A stretch of DNA of 64,000 nt from Aurelia coerulea (GCA_039566865.1 CM076949.1:20312501-20376500), one strand, 5' to 3'. Positions 23,401-30,271 are shown, numbered from the stretch's first letter. The notes: generated by a model not told the origin, from the sequence alone. Numbers and translations: made by a program.

Positions 23401-24886
23401 CCATACACATCGAACTTTTGGAGCAAGCAACGAAATGAGCATAATCTCACAGCCATCTGCAACCTAAAGATAGAAGGAGAACTCATATCAGTTTGACAAA
23501 AAAAAACCTTAAAACGTTTCAGAGCCAGCAGCTTGTTATCTTGTCATCAGATTTCCTAAAATTGCTTTTCATCATATAACTATCATTATATATATCTTCG
23601 AAATTATTTCATGTTGCGTCAAACAGTTTAGAAATTACGATAGTTTTAAGTTTTTTTGAAAATTTTTCTCAAATTCTTCAAAAAGGAGAAAAGCACGCTA
23701 ATTCTGAAAATATTGAAGATTTCTGAAGAGTCCAACGGTAGAATTATAGATAAATAGCTAAACTTTCTTTGAAGTCATTCACTTCAAAGAAATAGGTCAC
23801 TGAATTTTACACCAGCCTTTTCAAATATTTGGAACCTATGCTGGCAACTACTGAAAGTTTCTTAAAGGGGCAGTTAGACGTGACGCTGCGCGGGACATTT
23901 TCATTGTATTTTTATGAAAAGTGCTTAGGCCTAGCATCGAATCGTCAATTGAGATTTTGAATGGGATTATCGCATATTTCAATCCATCTCAATCGACGTC
24001 TCTTCTGACAATCTCGCGAATTTAATTGACAGAAATTGTTCGTCTATGTCGATTTCATGTATTTGCAAAGCTATTTTGTTTATCACCAATTCCTGAAAGT
24101 CGAAATCAGCAATCTTGCGGAAGGAACTTTGAAGCAGCGAACAGATAATCTACAAGTCGATGTTGGCAAGAAACTCACCAAAGAATATGGTTTTTGTGTC
24201 AGATTTATGATGCTTGGTGAAACCGAAAGGTGAATAGAACCTTCTCAAACACTCCTGGATTCATTGCTCAATTAATTTCGTCAGAATTACAGCGAACAAA
24301 GAGGTGCAGTAAATATGTTTTGGTATTTAGGCCTATACGAATTGGATTGTGCCACGCAGAATCCGTTACCCGCGTTTTGCGTCTGACTGCCCCTTTAAAA
24401 TTATCAGATTTTGGGTACTCACAGTTTCTTACGAGTTTGTTAAAGGTTTCATAACAATCTTCGTTCTTACCACCTGTGCCCGTAGTATGACACAGGAAAC
24501 AAACAAAAATGAAGTAAAGGCATGTTAAGAATTTCCTTTATCAAAGTAAATAGTTTCTTTGGCTATATTTTTCCAATAGGCACTGGAGTTTCTTAATTTT
24601 TGACGATCTGAGAGTTGAGTTTCTTAAAAGCAGTTTCCTATAAAAAAAAGTCCGTGTATACGGCAGTGTAGTAACATGATGCAATTTAGCGTGATGCAAG
24701 TTGCGGTAATGTTATGTAACGTAACGAACGCGAAACAAGAAACACAATAGGAACAAGTGACGAGTATGGAGAATGAGCGAAAATAAACTAAAGAACTTAC
24801 TAAAGTCATTCCAAGTATAGCAGTGAGTATGATCTGAAATTTGCCATATCCAAGCTGTTCGATAACATCATTGATAGAAACTTCCT
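2314..24886 (-). CDS. SVOP-like: SVOP/SV2-type major facilitator transporter, spliced, partial
   Basis: Multi-exon gene on the minus strand. Exons in transcript order: 24886-24801, 23463-23365, 22004-21933, 16419-16295, 11232-11107, 9242-9111, 8114-8041, 5560-5475, 3711-3619, 2425-2314. All junctions are AG/GT and reading phases agree, except between exons 4 and 5, where a short exon (about 20 residues, the TLYTEFLP-type segment of the family) must be missing. The concatenated protein shows EQLGYGKFQ, ADGCEIM, the MFS signature DKFGRRR after the second membrane segment, WLLVTRFFVGFNVG, SLGWRWF, WLPDSPRYLL, FGYYGIVLLGTEMF, FWTAFSELPG and a degenerate second signature, IGSKKT. This order matches synaptic vesicle protein SVOP and its relatives, 12-pass membrane transporters with uncertain substrates. 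The true start (right of 24886) and the last four or so membrane segments (left of 1) are not seen. The introns are filled with mobile elements. Confidence 0.88.
2826..3420. repeat. Two degraded MITE fragments
   Basis: 2860-3047 resembles 7820-8000 and ends in TTTTTCTGGCTGACCCGGTA. 3107-3400 is one diverged arm of the AACAAGGGCAG foldback family (shares GACACCTCAATTCAAAGCGA and CTCTCAACCAGTAATTCAAA). No target duplication was found for either. Confidence 0.6.
3619..3711 (-). CDS. SVOP-like gene, exon with FWTAFSELPG
   Basis: Two bases, 30 codons and one base. Acceptor TTTCAG and donor GTATGT. It carries a Cys-containing lumenal loop, then DYIDYFWTAFSELPG, equivalent to the WTTLSEFPG stretch before helix eight in SVOP. 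A 429-bp palindromic element begins 35 bases upstream. Confidence 0.9.
3747..4175. mobile_element. Near-perfect 429-bp palindromic MITE
   Basis: Arms of about 214 bases are nearly identical inverted copies meeting at AATACTTTAAGTATT near 3961. Ends CAAGGGTGATAGGACACGG and CCGTGTCCTAACACCCTTG. The flanks GGGCTAAG and GGGCGAAG are near-duplicates if one shared base is allowed. Non-coding. Lies in the intron next to the exon at 3619-3711. Confidence 0.8.
4846..5365 (+). pseudogene. LINE 3' end fragment
   Basis: About 45 codons ending with a stop near 4990 (INLESSNLLLPANQSFSRTS, then WNGLKAEMKRAPTFNNFREG). This matches the extreme C-terminus of CR1-like reverse transcriptase ORFs. An AT-rich 3' region follows and ends near a short ATT run at 5352-5365. 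Truncated at its 5' side. Confidence 0.55.
5475..5560 (-). CDS. SVOP-like gene, exon with YYGIVLLGTEMF
   Basis: One base, 28 codons and one base. Acceptor TTGCAG and donor GTTTGT. FAAGFGYYGIVLLGTEMFQ matches the seventh-helix stretch NAFSYYGLVLLTTELFQ of SVOP. A perfect-TSD MULE MITE sits 63 bases upstream in the intron. Confidence 0.9.
5623..6078. mobile_element. MULE-like palindromic MITE, 456 bp, perfect 9-bp TSD
   Basis: Starts TAGCCTGCGTGCAGAC and ends with its complement. The arms are inverted copies over nearly the whole length. Flanked by TGATCTTAG on both sides (5614-5622 and 6079-6087). A central segment around CTAGAACAATTGTTCTAG has been partly duplicated. Related pieces: 1-328, 25660-26269 (internally deleted) and 31538-31559 (ends only). 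Confidence 0.92.
6160..6233 (+). repeat. tRNA-derived SINE head
   Basis: A pol III A box, TGGCGCAGTGG (6165-6175), and a B box, GAGTTCGATACCC (6217-6229), lie about 50 bases apart, as in tRNA-derived SINEs. It does not fold as a functional tRNA over its whole length. The body is interrupted at 6234 by a hAT-like element. Confidence 0.6.
6234..7021. mobile_element. hAT-like element with nested MITE
   Basis: Inverted ends CAGGGGCGGATC and GATCCGCCCCTG, a common hAT end. CAATG is present just outside both ends, shorter than the expected 8 bp, so one flank may be altered. Inside, 6293-6922 is a second element with ends CCGGGTGAGTCAGAAAAAAG and complement. No transposase. Confidence 0.65.
7197..7349. 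repeat. Foldback element with G-run and C-run arms
   Basis: Inverted arms: ATTACGGAAAAGATG, then a run of about 16 G, then CATTTGACCAAGAT. These are mirrored by ATCTTGGTCATT, a run of about 12 C, and CATATTTTCCGTAAT. The loop is about 45 bases. It would form a strong hairpin, and the G run may form a quadruplex. No gene. Confidence 0.7.
7378..8006. repeat. Degraded MITE (CCGGGTCAGCCAGAAAAAGT family)
   Basis: Left end CCGGGTCAGCCAGAAAAAGT and right end TATCTTCTGGTTTACCCGG are imperfect inverted copies. The body resembles 2860-3047 and 15090-15140. No reading frame. Confidence 0.5.
8041..8114 (-). CDS. SVOP-like gene, exon with RGRLKDLF
   Basis: 24 codons plus two bases, acceptor CTGTAG and donor GTAAGC. 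VRRGRLKDLFNKEIRFHYII is the end of the central loop and the start of helix seven. The split Trp codon (TG then G) joins exactly to the exon at 5560. A truncated mariner-like MITE starts only about 35 bases away in the upstream intron. Confidence 0.88.
8150..8543. mobile_element. Truncated mariner-like MITE (GGGTGTCCCAAAATGATGTA family)
   Basis: The right end TACATCATTTTGGGACACTCGG is followed by TA. The inner inverted segment around AACATTTTAGATGTGATAC is present, but the left outer arm is missing. Same family as 13915-15022 and 60042-60551. Confidence 0.7.
8546..9096. repeat. Tandem pair of about 275-bp units containing a LINE 3' tail
   Basis: 8546-8820 and 8821-9096 are diverged direct copies beginning TTGTAAACAGATG. 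Each contains GTAAAGTTTGATACGGCCCC and GACTGATAAGGCTAG, then AATGAAAAATGAATGAA. This is the 3' untranslated tail of the LINE family at 35747-37080 and 38627-39363. No protein is encoded. Confidence 0.75.
9111..9242 (-). CDS. SVOP-like gene, exon with PDSPRYLL (central loop)
   Basis: 44 codons in phase 0, acceptor TTCCAG and donor GTAAGT. WLPDSPRYLLNAGKKEEA corresponds to the WLPESxRY motif after the sixth helix and the start of the large cytoplasmic loop. A G-rich CAGGGG hexamer array lies about 70 bases away in the upstream intron. Confidence 0.92.
9311..9423 (+). repeat. CAGGGG hexamer microsatellite with TTAGGG variants
   Basis: About 18 tandem hexamers of CAGGGG, with at least two GGGTTAGGGG variants, in the SVOP-like intron about 70 bases from an exon. 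The G triplets and quadruplets could form a quadruplex on the plus strand, which is the non-template strand for this gene. Confidence 0.9.
9946..10543. mobile_element. Foldback MITE, AACAAGGGCAG family, third copy
   Basis: Same long-arm structure as 1063-1663, but more diverged. Flanks TGTCTAAAG (9937-9945) and TGTCTGAAG (10544-10552) are a 9-bp duplication with one mismatch, so this is an older insertion. Confidence 0.8.
10553..11100. other. Intron sequence, no recognised content
   Basis: AT-rich, with short open frames on both strands but no motif, no clear repeat ends and no coding signal that I can support. Confidence 0.4.
11107..11232 (-). CDS. SVOP-like gene, exon with LGWRWF
   Basis: 42 codons in phase 0, acceptor TTTCAG and donor GTACAC. 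The peptide LFWVVGSQFAVLLGL, then SLGWRWFLVLSTLPL, covers the fifth and sixth membrane helices. The GWRW motif between them is typical of this transporter group. Confidence 0.9.
11290..11525. repeat. Fragment of interspersed repeat
   Basis: Inverted relative to 331-480 and 6480-6600. It shares AGCACACGTTATTCTCTTTGG-like and CATTGCTGTAAAGCAGAAAT-like stretches. Ends undefined. Confidence 0.45.
11595..12140. mobile_element. MITE with TAGACTTATGACATTTC ends
   Basis: Inverted arms of about 100 bases start TAGACTTATGACATTTC and contain GATATCACTTTCTCA and its diverged complement. Flanks TAGGAAGCC (11586-11594) and CAGGAAGCC (12141-12149) match at 8 of 9 bases. No reading frame. It lies in the interval where an SVOP-like exon is expected. 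Confidence 0.78.
12299..12715 (+). pseudogene. LINE reverse transcriptase C-terminal fragment
   Basis: About 80 codons to a stop at 12541 (DRSVMTYKIMNKLSPESRWD, later SYHYSAMKVWNDFPVDIRE). This is the C-terminal tail of a Jockey/CR1-type reverse transcriptase ORF. A 3' untranslated region ends in an ATATC-rich tract. 5' truncated. Confidence 0.65.
12747..13535 (-). pseudogene. RTE-like LINE reverse transcriptase, 3' part
   Basis: About 260 codons. It starts just inside the active-site Y-x-D-D region (YDDFLTT), continues KVNNSKTDQTEI and TTKKLGSLLGD, then the thumb and C-terminal stretch LVKPVLMYNSSTWG, WRLFGHILRL and FRGRPRESI. The KLGSLLGD, MYNSSTWG and GHxLR pattern is typical of RTE-clade proteins. 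All of the endonuclease and most of the polymerase are missing. ATATC-rich microsatellite lies on both sides (about 12690-12715 and 13526-13558). Confidence 0.8.
13915..15022. mobile_element. Tc1/mariner-like MITE, split by a MULE MITE
   Basis: Ends CTGGGTATCCCAAAATGATG and complement of CCGGGTGTCCCAAAATGATG, with TA on both sides (13913-13914, 15023-15024). Long inverted arms include GATAAACCTRCTCAAATTCA-like and AACATTTTAGATGTGATAC. A separate 512-bp element occupies 14396-14907. Without it this element is about 590 bp. Confidence 0.85.
14396..14907. mobile_element. MULE-like MITE (AGCATAGG/CCTATGCT family), 512 bp
   Basis: Flanked by a perfect 9-bp duplication, GTCAAATAC (14387-14395 and 14908-14916), inside a mariner-like MITE. 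Long inverted arms contain TTTAAAAAGGTCGGTGTAAA and complement. Relatives: 17995-18521, 25665-26189, a half copy near 23620-23850, a degraded copy near 59220-59728 and, by ends only, 44389-45366. Confidence 0.9.
15250..16131. mobile_element. DNA element with ACTGTAGGGGAGACCGGGG ends
   Basis: Inverted ends ACTGTAGGGGAGACCGGGG at both sides. Inside, the motif CAATTGTAACA or its complement TGTTACAATTGCCCC recurs at least five times, in both orientations. No transposase is visible and no convincing target duplication was found. Short frames on both strands look like chance. Confidence 0.7.
16295..16419 (-). CDS. SVOP-like gene, exon with RFFVGFNVG
   Basis: 41 codons plus two bases, acceptor TTCCAG and donor GTGAGT. 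Encodes the third and fourth membrane helices, with WLLVTRFFVGFNVGCAIQ matching the LRGLVGFGIGG stretch of the family. It ends in phase 2, whereas the next recognised exon starts in phase 0, so at least one exon is missing between them. Confidence 0.9.
16675..16754 (+). repeat. Two-copy tandem repeat of about 37 bp
   Basis: GTAAACAATTAGAAAGTACG followed by AGACAACC(C/A)GCGCACGT occurs twice in a row with one difference. Confidence 0.85.
16992..17395. mobile_element. G-run element (GGGGGGTACTC family), right end lost
   Basis: Starts CCCCCAAAGGGGGGGGGG then TACTCATATTTTTCCGTACG. The interior repeats TACTCCGGGACAGGGT several times and ends near TCCCCGTATTTTCG. The body shares GTGCCG(C/T)TGAAAAGGGTATC-like sequence with 35887-36205. 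No matching C-run end. Confidence 0.6.
17995..18521. mobile_element. MULE-like MITE, AGCATAGG family
   Basis: Ends AGCATAGGTTCCAAATCTTT and AAGATTTGGAACCTATACT. Long inverted arms share AGTCCAACGGTAGAATTATA with other copies. Flanks GTTATTTTC and GTGATTAAC match only partly, so this is an older insertion. Confidence 0.8.
18689..18806 (+). repeat. Minisatellite, about 24-bp unit
   Basis: Five to six tandem units around GTGCCGTAGAAATATATAA, with GAGAAATATAAAA variants on the left. Confidence 0.85.
19733..20365 (+). pseudogene. CR1/Jockey-like LINE reverse transcriptase, C-terminal third
   Basis: LINE sequence begins about 19776 (YLGVQVDHQLKWTSQ) and runs open to a stop at 20365. It keeps the post-polymerase thumb and connection region: GIGVLRYAKQYLP, LVEPYFRYCCPVWG, KLQNRAAKLVT and FRGAKFWNSLG-type (FAYRGAKFWNSLG). 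The polymerase core and endonuclease are missing by 5' truncation. The first 14 or so codons belong to the flanking foldback. Related to the LINEs at 35747-37080 and 38627-39363. Confidence 0.75.
20366..20590 (+). repeat. LINE 3' untranslated region with GGTTTA hexamer array
   Basis: Five to six tandem GGTTTA units at 20423-20455, then GTAAATCAATTATTATTATT, and a tail of AAAATGAAAATGAATTAAATG, as in the 3' tails of related LINEs here. Confidence 0.7.
21112..21712. mobile_element. Foldback MITE, 601 bp, AACAAGGGCAG family, second intact copy
   Basis: Exactly the same length as 1063-1663, with about ten base differences by eye. Perfect 9-bp duplication GTACAGATA (21103-21111 and 21713-21721). 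Ends AACAAGGGC and GCCCTTGTT. The best-preserved copy of its family in the window, together with 1063-1663. Confidence 0.92.
21933..22004 (-). CDS. SVOP-like gene, exon with MFS signature DKFGRRR
   Basis: 24 codons in phase 0, acceptor TTTCAG and donor GTATGT. The second membrane helix ends in the major-facilitator loop signature DKFGRRR (D-x-x-G-R-[RK]). The next coding exon in frame is at 16419. The join gives a segment of the same length as in SVOP, with no gap. Confidence 0.9.
22050..22205 (-). repeat. tRNA-derived SINE
   Basis: On the minus strand, GGATGGCTCAGTAGTAGCAC carries a pol III A box and GGTTCGGGTCC (22145-22155) a B box, about 30 bases apart. A short unrelated body follows. 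Not a functional tRNA, because no complete acceptor stem can be drawn. Confidence 0.72.
22540..22853. mobile_element. hAT-like MITE, 314 bp
   Basis: Inverted ends AGGTAACGTGTCCATGTAAG and complement of AGGTAATGTGTCCATGTAAG. Perfect 8-bp duplication ATCATTAA (22532-22539 and 22854-22861). An 8-bp duplication fits hAT or P elements. The ends do not start with CAG, so the superfamily is not certain. Confidence 0.82.
23365..23463 (-). CDS. SVOP-like gene, exon with ADGCEIM segment
   Basis: 33 codons in phase 0, acceptor TTTAG and donor GTGAGT. The peptide VADGCEIMLISLLAPKVRC aligns with the ADAMEMMILSILAP stretch of SVOP (end of the first membrane helix and the following loop). Confidence 0.87.
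23600..23850. repeat. Half copy of AGCATAGG-family MITE
   Basis: The right arm only: AGTCCAACGGTAGAATTATA, then CAAATATTTGGAACCTATGC. Confidence 0.7.
24801..24886 (-). CDS. SVOP-like gene, exon with EQLGYGKFQ segment
   Basis: Acceptor TATAG at the right edge and donor GTAAGT at the left. It reads EVSINDVIEQLGYGKFQ then a hydrophobic stretch ending GMTL. This is the segment just before and into the first membrane helix in SVOP-family proteins. Starts in phase 1 (two bases of a split codon) and ends in phase 0. An upstream exon is required but was not recognised. Confidence 0.85.
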
Positions 24887-24924
24887 CTATAAAAAGAAAA
24901 CTCTACTAAAATGCAATGTTTATA

Positions 24925-25499
24925 CTGGGTGCGCCAAAATAAACTTTGTATGTTTGGCGGGCCACAATAAATCCTACACTGGACCAATTTTGAAGAGTCA
25001 TGACTTAATCTGTAGCAAACAGCCTGAATTAGATTCTCGATTTTTTTGCAAAATTTTCTGCTTTCAGTTTTTAGTGCTGGACGCGAGTATCCTAAAAGTT
25101 TCGTTTAAAAAAAACACTGAAAACGATCAAAATAAGTCGATCAAATTTTCTAAAGAATCGACATGAATGGACAAAGAGAAAACTTGTTCGTGGTGATTTG
25201 GAATTAGAAATTGATTAATCGATTTCTAAATCCCATCGATTTCTAAATCTCTTTGTCCATTCATGTCGATTCTTTGGGAAATTTGATTGACGTTTTTGAT
25301 CGTTTTCAGTGTTTTTGAAAACGACACTTTTAAGAAACTCGCGCCTAGCTCTAAAGCCTCAAAGCAGAAAAATATGCAAAAATTCTAGAATCTAATTCAG
25401 GCGTTTTGCTAAAGATTAAGTCATGAATCTTCAAAATCAGTCCAGTGTACAATTTATTGTCACCTGTCAAGCGTGCATTGTTTATTTTGGCGCACCCAG
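24925..25499. mobile_element. Mariner-like MITE, CTGGGTGCGCCAAAATAAAC ends
   Basis: Inverted ends CTGGGTGCGCCAAAATAAAC and GTTTATTTTGGCGCACCCAG, with TA outside both. The arms are inverted along the whole 575 bp, with centre AAATCGATTAATCAATTTC-like near 25220. Non-coding. Confidence 0.85.
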
Positions 25500-25659
25500 T
25501 AGTATCGAAATAATGCTAAAGTCCCTGCTTAAAAACCCATGGCTAACTATGATCCTTCACGGCGCCTAAGTCAACAAACTCGTTCCCAGGGTGTTCCTAC
25601 GTCATACGCTGACCACAAAGCTGAATGAACACCCTGGTAGACTTCGATCAAATACGCCC

Positions 25660-26269
25660 TAGCCAGCATAGGTTCCAAATCTTTAACTCGGCGTAAAAAG
25701 GTGGGTGTAAAATTCAATGACCTATTTCTTCTGATTGAATGGCTTGAAAGAAACTTTAGATACTTATCCATAATTCTACCGTTGGACTTTCCAGAAAGTT
25801 TGAATATTTTTCAAAATTACAGCGTATTTTACATTTCAGCTCATTTTAGGATGTGACGTCATCAATTTTCTAAATCATAAACCAGATGAGTGACAGACTT
25901 TTGCTTGATACCATATTGTAGACATTCATAAACTATGGTTTTCTTCGAAATTACTTCATGTTGTGTCAAATGGTTTAGAAATTACGATGGTTTTAAGTTT
26001 TTTTGAAAATGTTTCTTGAATTCTTGAAAAAGAAGAAAAACACTCTAATTCTGAAAATATTAAAGATTTCAGAAAAGTCCAACGGTAGAATTATAGATAA
26101 ATAGCTAAAGTTTCCTTGAAGTCATTCAGTTCAAAGAAATAGGTCACTCAATTTTACACCAGCCTTTTCAAAGATTTGGAACCTATGCTGCCCTAACCTG
26201 CGTGCAGACTTTACTATTGTGGAGGAGTTAGAGGCGAAAAGGGACAATAGTAAAGTCTGCATGCAGGTT
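25660..26269. mobile_element. Internally deleted TAGCCTGC MULE MITE, split by another MITE
   Basis: The right part 26194-26269 keeps both ends of the 5623-6078 family joined by a short centre. Its first five bases (TAGCC) lie at 25660-25664, separated by the 25665-26189 insertion. AATACGCCC flanks the whole unit at 25651-25659 and 26270-26278, a perfect 9-bp duplication. Confidence 0.8.
25665..26189. mobile_element. MULE-like MITE, AGCATAGG family, nested
   Basis: Ends AGCATAGGTTCCAAATCTTT and its complement. Flanks GCCCTAGCC (25656-25664) and GCCCTAACC (26190-26198) match at 8 of 9. The duplicated target straddles the left end of the TAGCCTGC element. Confidence 0.85.
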
Positions 26270-26388
26270 AATACGCCCTGGTATACTTCGATCAAATACA
26301 CCTCTTGCATTCCAGAGTAAAGCAACGAACTCACTTTGGGGACGAGATTGCAAAGTCGACGTTCGTACTATCTGAATGTTGTTTTGGC

Positions 26389-27794
26389 CAAGGGCGCCGG
26401 AGCCACGGGGGCAGCGGGGGCAGCTGCCCCCGTTGCCCTAGTGGTACGGGGGCAGCGCGGGGGCAGCAAAGTGCCCTTTCCAAAAAATGCATTTCAGAAA
26501 ACTATTGATTAATCGCGCCTGTTAGTTGGAAGCGAGTTGTTTCTCGTCCGCAGTCACAATAATAGAACGATTCCTTCTACTCTCAAGATTACAGTACGTT
26601 CGAAGGACAGTAGCGTCGCCACGGGGTGGTCTGGGGTTTGACATGTCGACCACAGTTTTCACAGAGTCGATGTTATAATTTCTCGAAATCAGTCAAAAAG
26701 ATTGGGAAGGGTAGATTTTTATTGACTTGACACTTTTGTGATAACTGGCCTTCCTCCTGAATTCTCAATTCCTTTATTGAAGATTTCGAGAAAGGCCTTA
26801 AATTTCAGTTTCTAACCAGTGGCGTGGCCACGGTGGGGGGTATAGGGGGCAATTGCCCCCCACTTTTGTCGGAAGATGGTCCTTGAGATTCCTCTAAAAC
26901 CGAGGAGAAAATAGCTGCGTATAGGTTGGGTAAGAATTTTCCGAGAAATGTCAAATCTTCCATTTTACCACTGGCAAGCATGACATTGGGAGATGCATTC
27001 TAAGCCAAAGTAAAGGATACTTCTTCAAAAATTTTCTTCGTGCTCTGATTCATAGCATAACTGTAACAAAAAGATCAAGGTTTCCTTGTCGCTAGAGGCA
27101 AGCATAATATTGGGAGATGCATTCTAAGCCAAAGTAAAGGATATTTCTTCAAAAATTTTCCTCGTGCTCTGATTCATAGGATAACTGTTACAAAACGATC
27201 AAGGTTTCCTCGTCGCTAAAGGCAAGCATGATATTGGAAGATGCATTCTAAGCCAAAGTAAAGGGCGTGGCCCCAAAAAATTTCCTGGGGCTTCGCCCCC
27301 AGACCCCCTAATTTTACATTCCCCTCCCACTTAATTTGCCCTGGCCACGCCGCTGTTTCTAACCATATTTTTTCCTTCCTCGTAAATAAATATATGATGT
27401 TCTTCTCTGTTTCGATTTTTGTTGCACCAAAATGCCCGCTGTTGTAAAAAGTACTGCTTGAGATGGCTGCTTTTCCAGAAATATCTAAATAGATCAAAAT
27501 AATAAAAAGAGCATTCCCATCATGTTCTCCGAGTGTCTGAAGGGCGTTTCGCACGTTTTCCGAGGGTCTAAAGGGCGTGGCCAGGAGTATTTTTTCTGGG
27601 GGCTTTGCCCCCAGACGCCCTTATACCTTTCCGCCCCAGCTTTTTGGGCTGGCGACACCCGTGTCGAAATAGATGTTGAGCACAATATCCTAAATGACGA
27701 TTCCCGATTATTTTCAATGGCAAATGTTGACACCCTAAGGTGCACTTTCTGCGATTCCTGCCCCCGCCGCATCATGGAGCCTCCGGCGCCTCTG
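26389..27794. mobile_element. Non-autonomous hAT element, 1406 bp
   Basis: Ends CAAGGGCGCCGGAGCC and complement of CAGAGGCGCCGGAGGC. Perfect 8-bp duplication GTTTTGGC (26381-26388 and 27795-27802). The left subterminal region repeats CGGGGGCAGC. It contains a second hAT element (26817-27355). No transposase frame in the remainder. Confidence 0.88.
26817..27355. mobile_element. Nested non-autonomous hAT element, 539 bp
   Basis: Ends CAGTGGCGTGGCCACGG and complement of CAGCGGCGTGGCCAGGG. Perfect 8-bp duplication TTTCTAAC (26809-26816 and 27356-27363). The interior carries about 2.5 tandem units of 122-127 bp containing GCATTCTAAGCCAAAGTAAA. Confidence 0.9.
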
Positions 27795-27802
27795 GTTTTG
27801 GC

Positions 27803-28962
27803 CTAAATTCGCTTTGCCTCGCTGTTCATTCAGCACACAAAGGATCATGGTTACAATGGGTCTCTAAATTTACCATCCCCTAAACCGATTAACAAAATTC
27901 CTTTCATCCATGCAGTAAGTAATCCTGTTGCTCAACAGGGACCCACAATAAAAAAGTAAATGCAGAAAAAATCACATTTGGCAGACGGTAGACTTGCCCC
28001 AAGTCTATCCCTTCCGTCCGTCTACCGTTCCATTTACAGTTGTTCCTGGATCTGCCACTTCCTGGATCCGCCATTCCAACATTCCGTTTAGAGAGCTCTC
28101 TTGACGGAATGTTGGAACGGTAGATCCATGAAATGGCGGATACAGGAACTACCGTAGTAGAAAGGGAACGTACATCTATTTACCAAGTTTAAAGATTATA
28201 GCTACTATAACAGCGAAGAAAAAGAGGGGGGTGGATTCCAATATCCACCACCCCCCCTCCCTCAGGTATTAACCGCTTCAAAACGCTAATGTGAGATAGG
28301 GTTACATTTCTTGAAACCGTTTCTTTGGGTCCGGTTCACAGGATATTTATTTCCTACATAGAAATACGTGTATTCTGCATTCAAGACAAATAACTATTTT
28401 CCCTCAAACTGAAACCAAAAAGGAGGACGTAGAATGCATTGTTCTATTATCACATCAAAAATACAGCGGGGAAATTATGACGTTAAACATTTTCAACGGG
28501 GATATAGAACTATTTTTTTTTCATATATATTCAATCTAAAAAATTTACATGACAGATTACTACCTACACTACTTAATCTACTTTACAACACTACGACTAC
28601 GATACCAAGAAGTCAACCCCGAGGCCTTAAAAAGAAGAAAAACATTGAAAAAGTACATTTATATAAACCAGACAAACAGAGCTACAAGCTAAGGCATCTT
28701 GCAACCAAACAATTTCGAGTGAAGATTTGCAAGGTTTAGAACCAAGAAAGGCAATGTAAAATATATTATAGGGTTGCAAGCTTCCTTAAGACGCATAATT
28801 GCAGAAAGAAAACAAACAAACAAACAAAAAAACAAACAGACAAAAACAAAACAAAAACAAATTACTAAAAATATACTATAGGGTATATTTTTCGGACTTT
28901 TAGTCTAGCCAAGGGTATACTTTATAGTCATTTTAGCCTAGCAACGGTCTAGCTAAGGGTAT
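27803..28962. other. Gene-free stretch with several hairpins
   Basis: No supported gene. It contains a perfect short hairpin near 27986-28030 (ACGGTAGACTTG and its complement), an inverted pair at 28040-28147 (CATTCCAACATTCCGT and complement), a very strong hairpin at 28226-28262 (GAGGGGGGTGGAT...ATCCACCACCCCCCCTC) and an AAAC-rich tract at 28808-28862. Confidence 0.6.
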
Positions 28963-29817
28963 TGTAATAAAGGTCAACTTAGACATTTGCGTTGCCTCGT
29001 TTTGAATAATGATTCCCGTTTATTTCTAAGATATAGCCAAGGAGATGACGACAAAAACTTTCCTTACTAGCATTTTCCCACGTTATTTTGGTTGTTTACT
29101 CGAATTTGGTTTATTGATGTCCGTCGGAATCGTAGATTTCACACATTACACTACCCAATAGGAATAAGTATTATGTAGGCAAGCATTGATTTTATAACTG
29201 TTTTGCGTCACTGTTATTTCGAGACTAAGTTTATTTATTTTAACTGCCCCTGAGCGAAATGACTATTCAACTCTTTACTCGTTAGAAGCATGTCAGAAGC
29301 AAAGCTGATTTAGTCCAAATGTCAATAAAATCACTTTTCTTTGAAATATAGATATCTGACAATCATCTACCGCCTTTGAAGTAGAACCATGTTTTCCCAT
29401 TTGTTTACGTTAGTTGATTTGAGACGTTACATGTGTTATTCTTTTGTGTACTTTATCATAAATAGAGTAATCCTTAATTGTTGACGGGGAGAAGGAGAAG
29501 AGAACAGACATGGACGATCTAGGTTAAGTCGAGAAGGGAGACACAGGATGCTTGTGAAAGATCTTGTTGTCTGTGATTATTTTGATGTGAATTATTGTGA
29601 TTTTGGTGCATTTTGGATGTATTGATGCGTACTTATTCAGTGGCTTGCGAGTCCACAGAGTAGATTTAACCTTGGTGTGTAAAGAAAGTAATAGAATGCG
29701 ATGTTTATGGAAGAATTGATGCTCTATACATTTGTCATTTCATTTGTACATGTCTACATCGGCAACCGCTCGTGCTGATTATGGATTCCTTAGCGTCTTC
29801 GAAATATCCCTATTACA
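28963..29817. repeat. 5' LTR
   Basis: 855 bp, TGTAATA...TATTACA. Differs from the 3' copy by about ten substitutions and a few small indels counted by eye, so the insertion is fairly recent. Confidence 0.92.
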
Positions 29818-30271
29818 TTTGGTGTCAGGTGTGGGATATTCATCATCATTGGAGAGGAGAGAATTGGAATCGAACGGACAAATCAAATCGAAAAGAAACC
29901 TACAGATTGGACTTGCTTTGGGACCAGCGGAATATTTCTTATTGGGACGAAACAAAAGAGACAATGATGCTTGGCGCTTGTGGAAGGCCACGAACCCCTC
30001 TTTCACTTGAAGACGATATCAAACTGAACCATTCAATCCAAAAGGGAGATAAGTGAAATGATGCAAAAAAAAAGAAAGAAGTAGTATAGCAGCATGGCAG
30101 AGAAAGATTAAACATTAAACCGGACTTTCAAATGCAAACAAGTGTAACACTGGACTGTCGTTTATTTATATTTAAATTGTTTTGTGTCCCAAGGTATTGC
30201 AACGTTTTCGAGGAATGCAATTGATATCACTGTAAGAATCGGGGACGATTCTTTTCTAGGAAAGGGAGGTA

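Noticed and set aside
29732..30056. Gag-like frame inside the LTR element
   Set aside because: It starts within the LTR, spans the primer site, and shows no zinc knuckle or capsid-like pattern.
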